Below, one piece after another: positions 1-5,767 of a stretch of 5,767 bases of DNA (positions are counted from its first letter, which is position 1; the number at the start of each line of letters is the position of its first letter). Under the pieces are notes generated by a model. It searched no databases. It was not told the DNA's origin and saw only the letters and a list, made by a program, of their open reading frames with translations. Source of the DNA: JAVBMU01 sp031551755 (lineage in GTDB: Bacteria > Actinomycetota > Actinomycetes > Actinomycetales > Cellulomonadaceae); contig JAVBNE010000050.1 in the NCBI GenBank assembly GCA_031551755.1, forward strand, positions 1-5,767, read 5' to 3'. Position numbers and translations under genes: made by a program.

Positions 1-5767
<5,767 letters not shown>

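Overview
The window is a fragment of one very long gene. On the + strand a single reading frame (codons beginning at positions divisible by 3) runs through all 5,767 bases without a stop. It has no start codon, signal peptide, promoter or terminator inside the window. The credible part, about 156-5702, encodes roughly 1,849 residues. These belong to the passenger region of a type V secreted (autotransporter) adhesin-like protein: Gly/Thr/Asn/Val/Ala-rich, built of beta-strand repeats and almost free of cysteine. The outer-membrane beta-barrel that should follow is cut off just beyond the right end.

Layout from left to right. 1-153 is near-pure C and probably artefact. 156-392 resembles a chlamydial Pmp-type segment (GGAIY then FSGN). 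384-527 is a first autotransporter-associated beta-strand repeat (PATR-like). From 765 to about 4655 the protein is a series of composite units. Each unit has a 'B' module (DxIxVxGxVxF...TVxL...YxLIxS) whose end, LxW, opens an 'A' module (W..G...W....W...DxVxF...V.V.G..V.GM.V..G.Y.F.GG.I.G). The A module is followed by a 'C' module and/or a PATR. There are five B and five A modules, the third A being degenerate. 4695-5015 carries two more PATR-like repeats. 5304-5580 looks like the pertactin-type end of a beta-helix (autochaperone region). 5613-5702 is the helical linker that normally enters the barrel. 5707-5767 is C/G-run sequence, probably artefact.

The organism is a diderm (Gram-negative) bacterium. 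The mix of Pmp-like motifs, PATRs, W-rich modules and a WFQQLDNLNKRMGELRL linker is, from memory, most like giant autotransporters of the Verrucomicrobiota/Lentisphaerota (PVC group). That placement is an inference with low to moderate confidence. The homopolymer ends suggest the edges of a metagenome or draft-genome contig.

The most notable points are the ordered B-A-C/PATR composite repeat and a G7-A-G10 tract at 3900-3917 inside the open frame. A one-base slip in that tract would truncate the protein before the barrel in either direction, so it is either a phase-variation switch or a sequencing artefact. I see no other gene, RNA, mobile element or CRISPR array.
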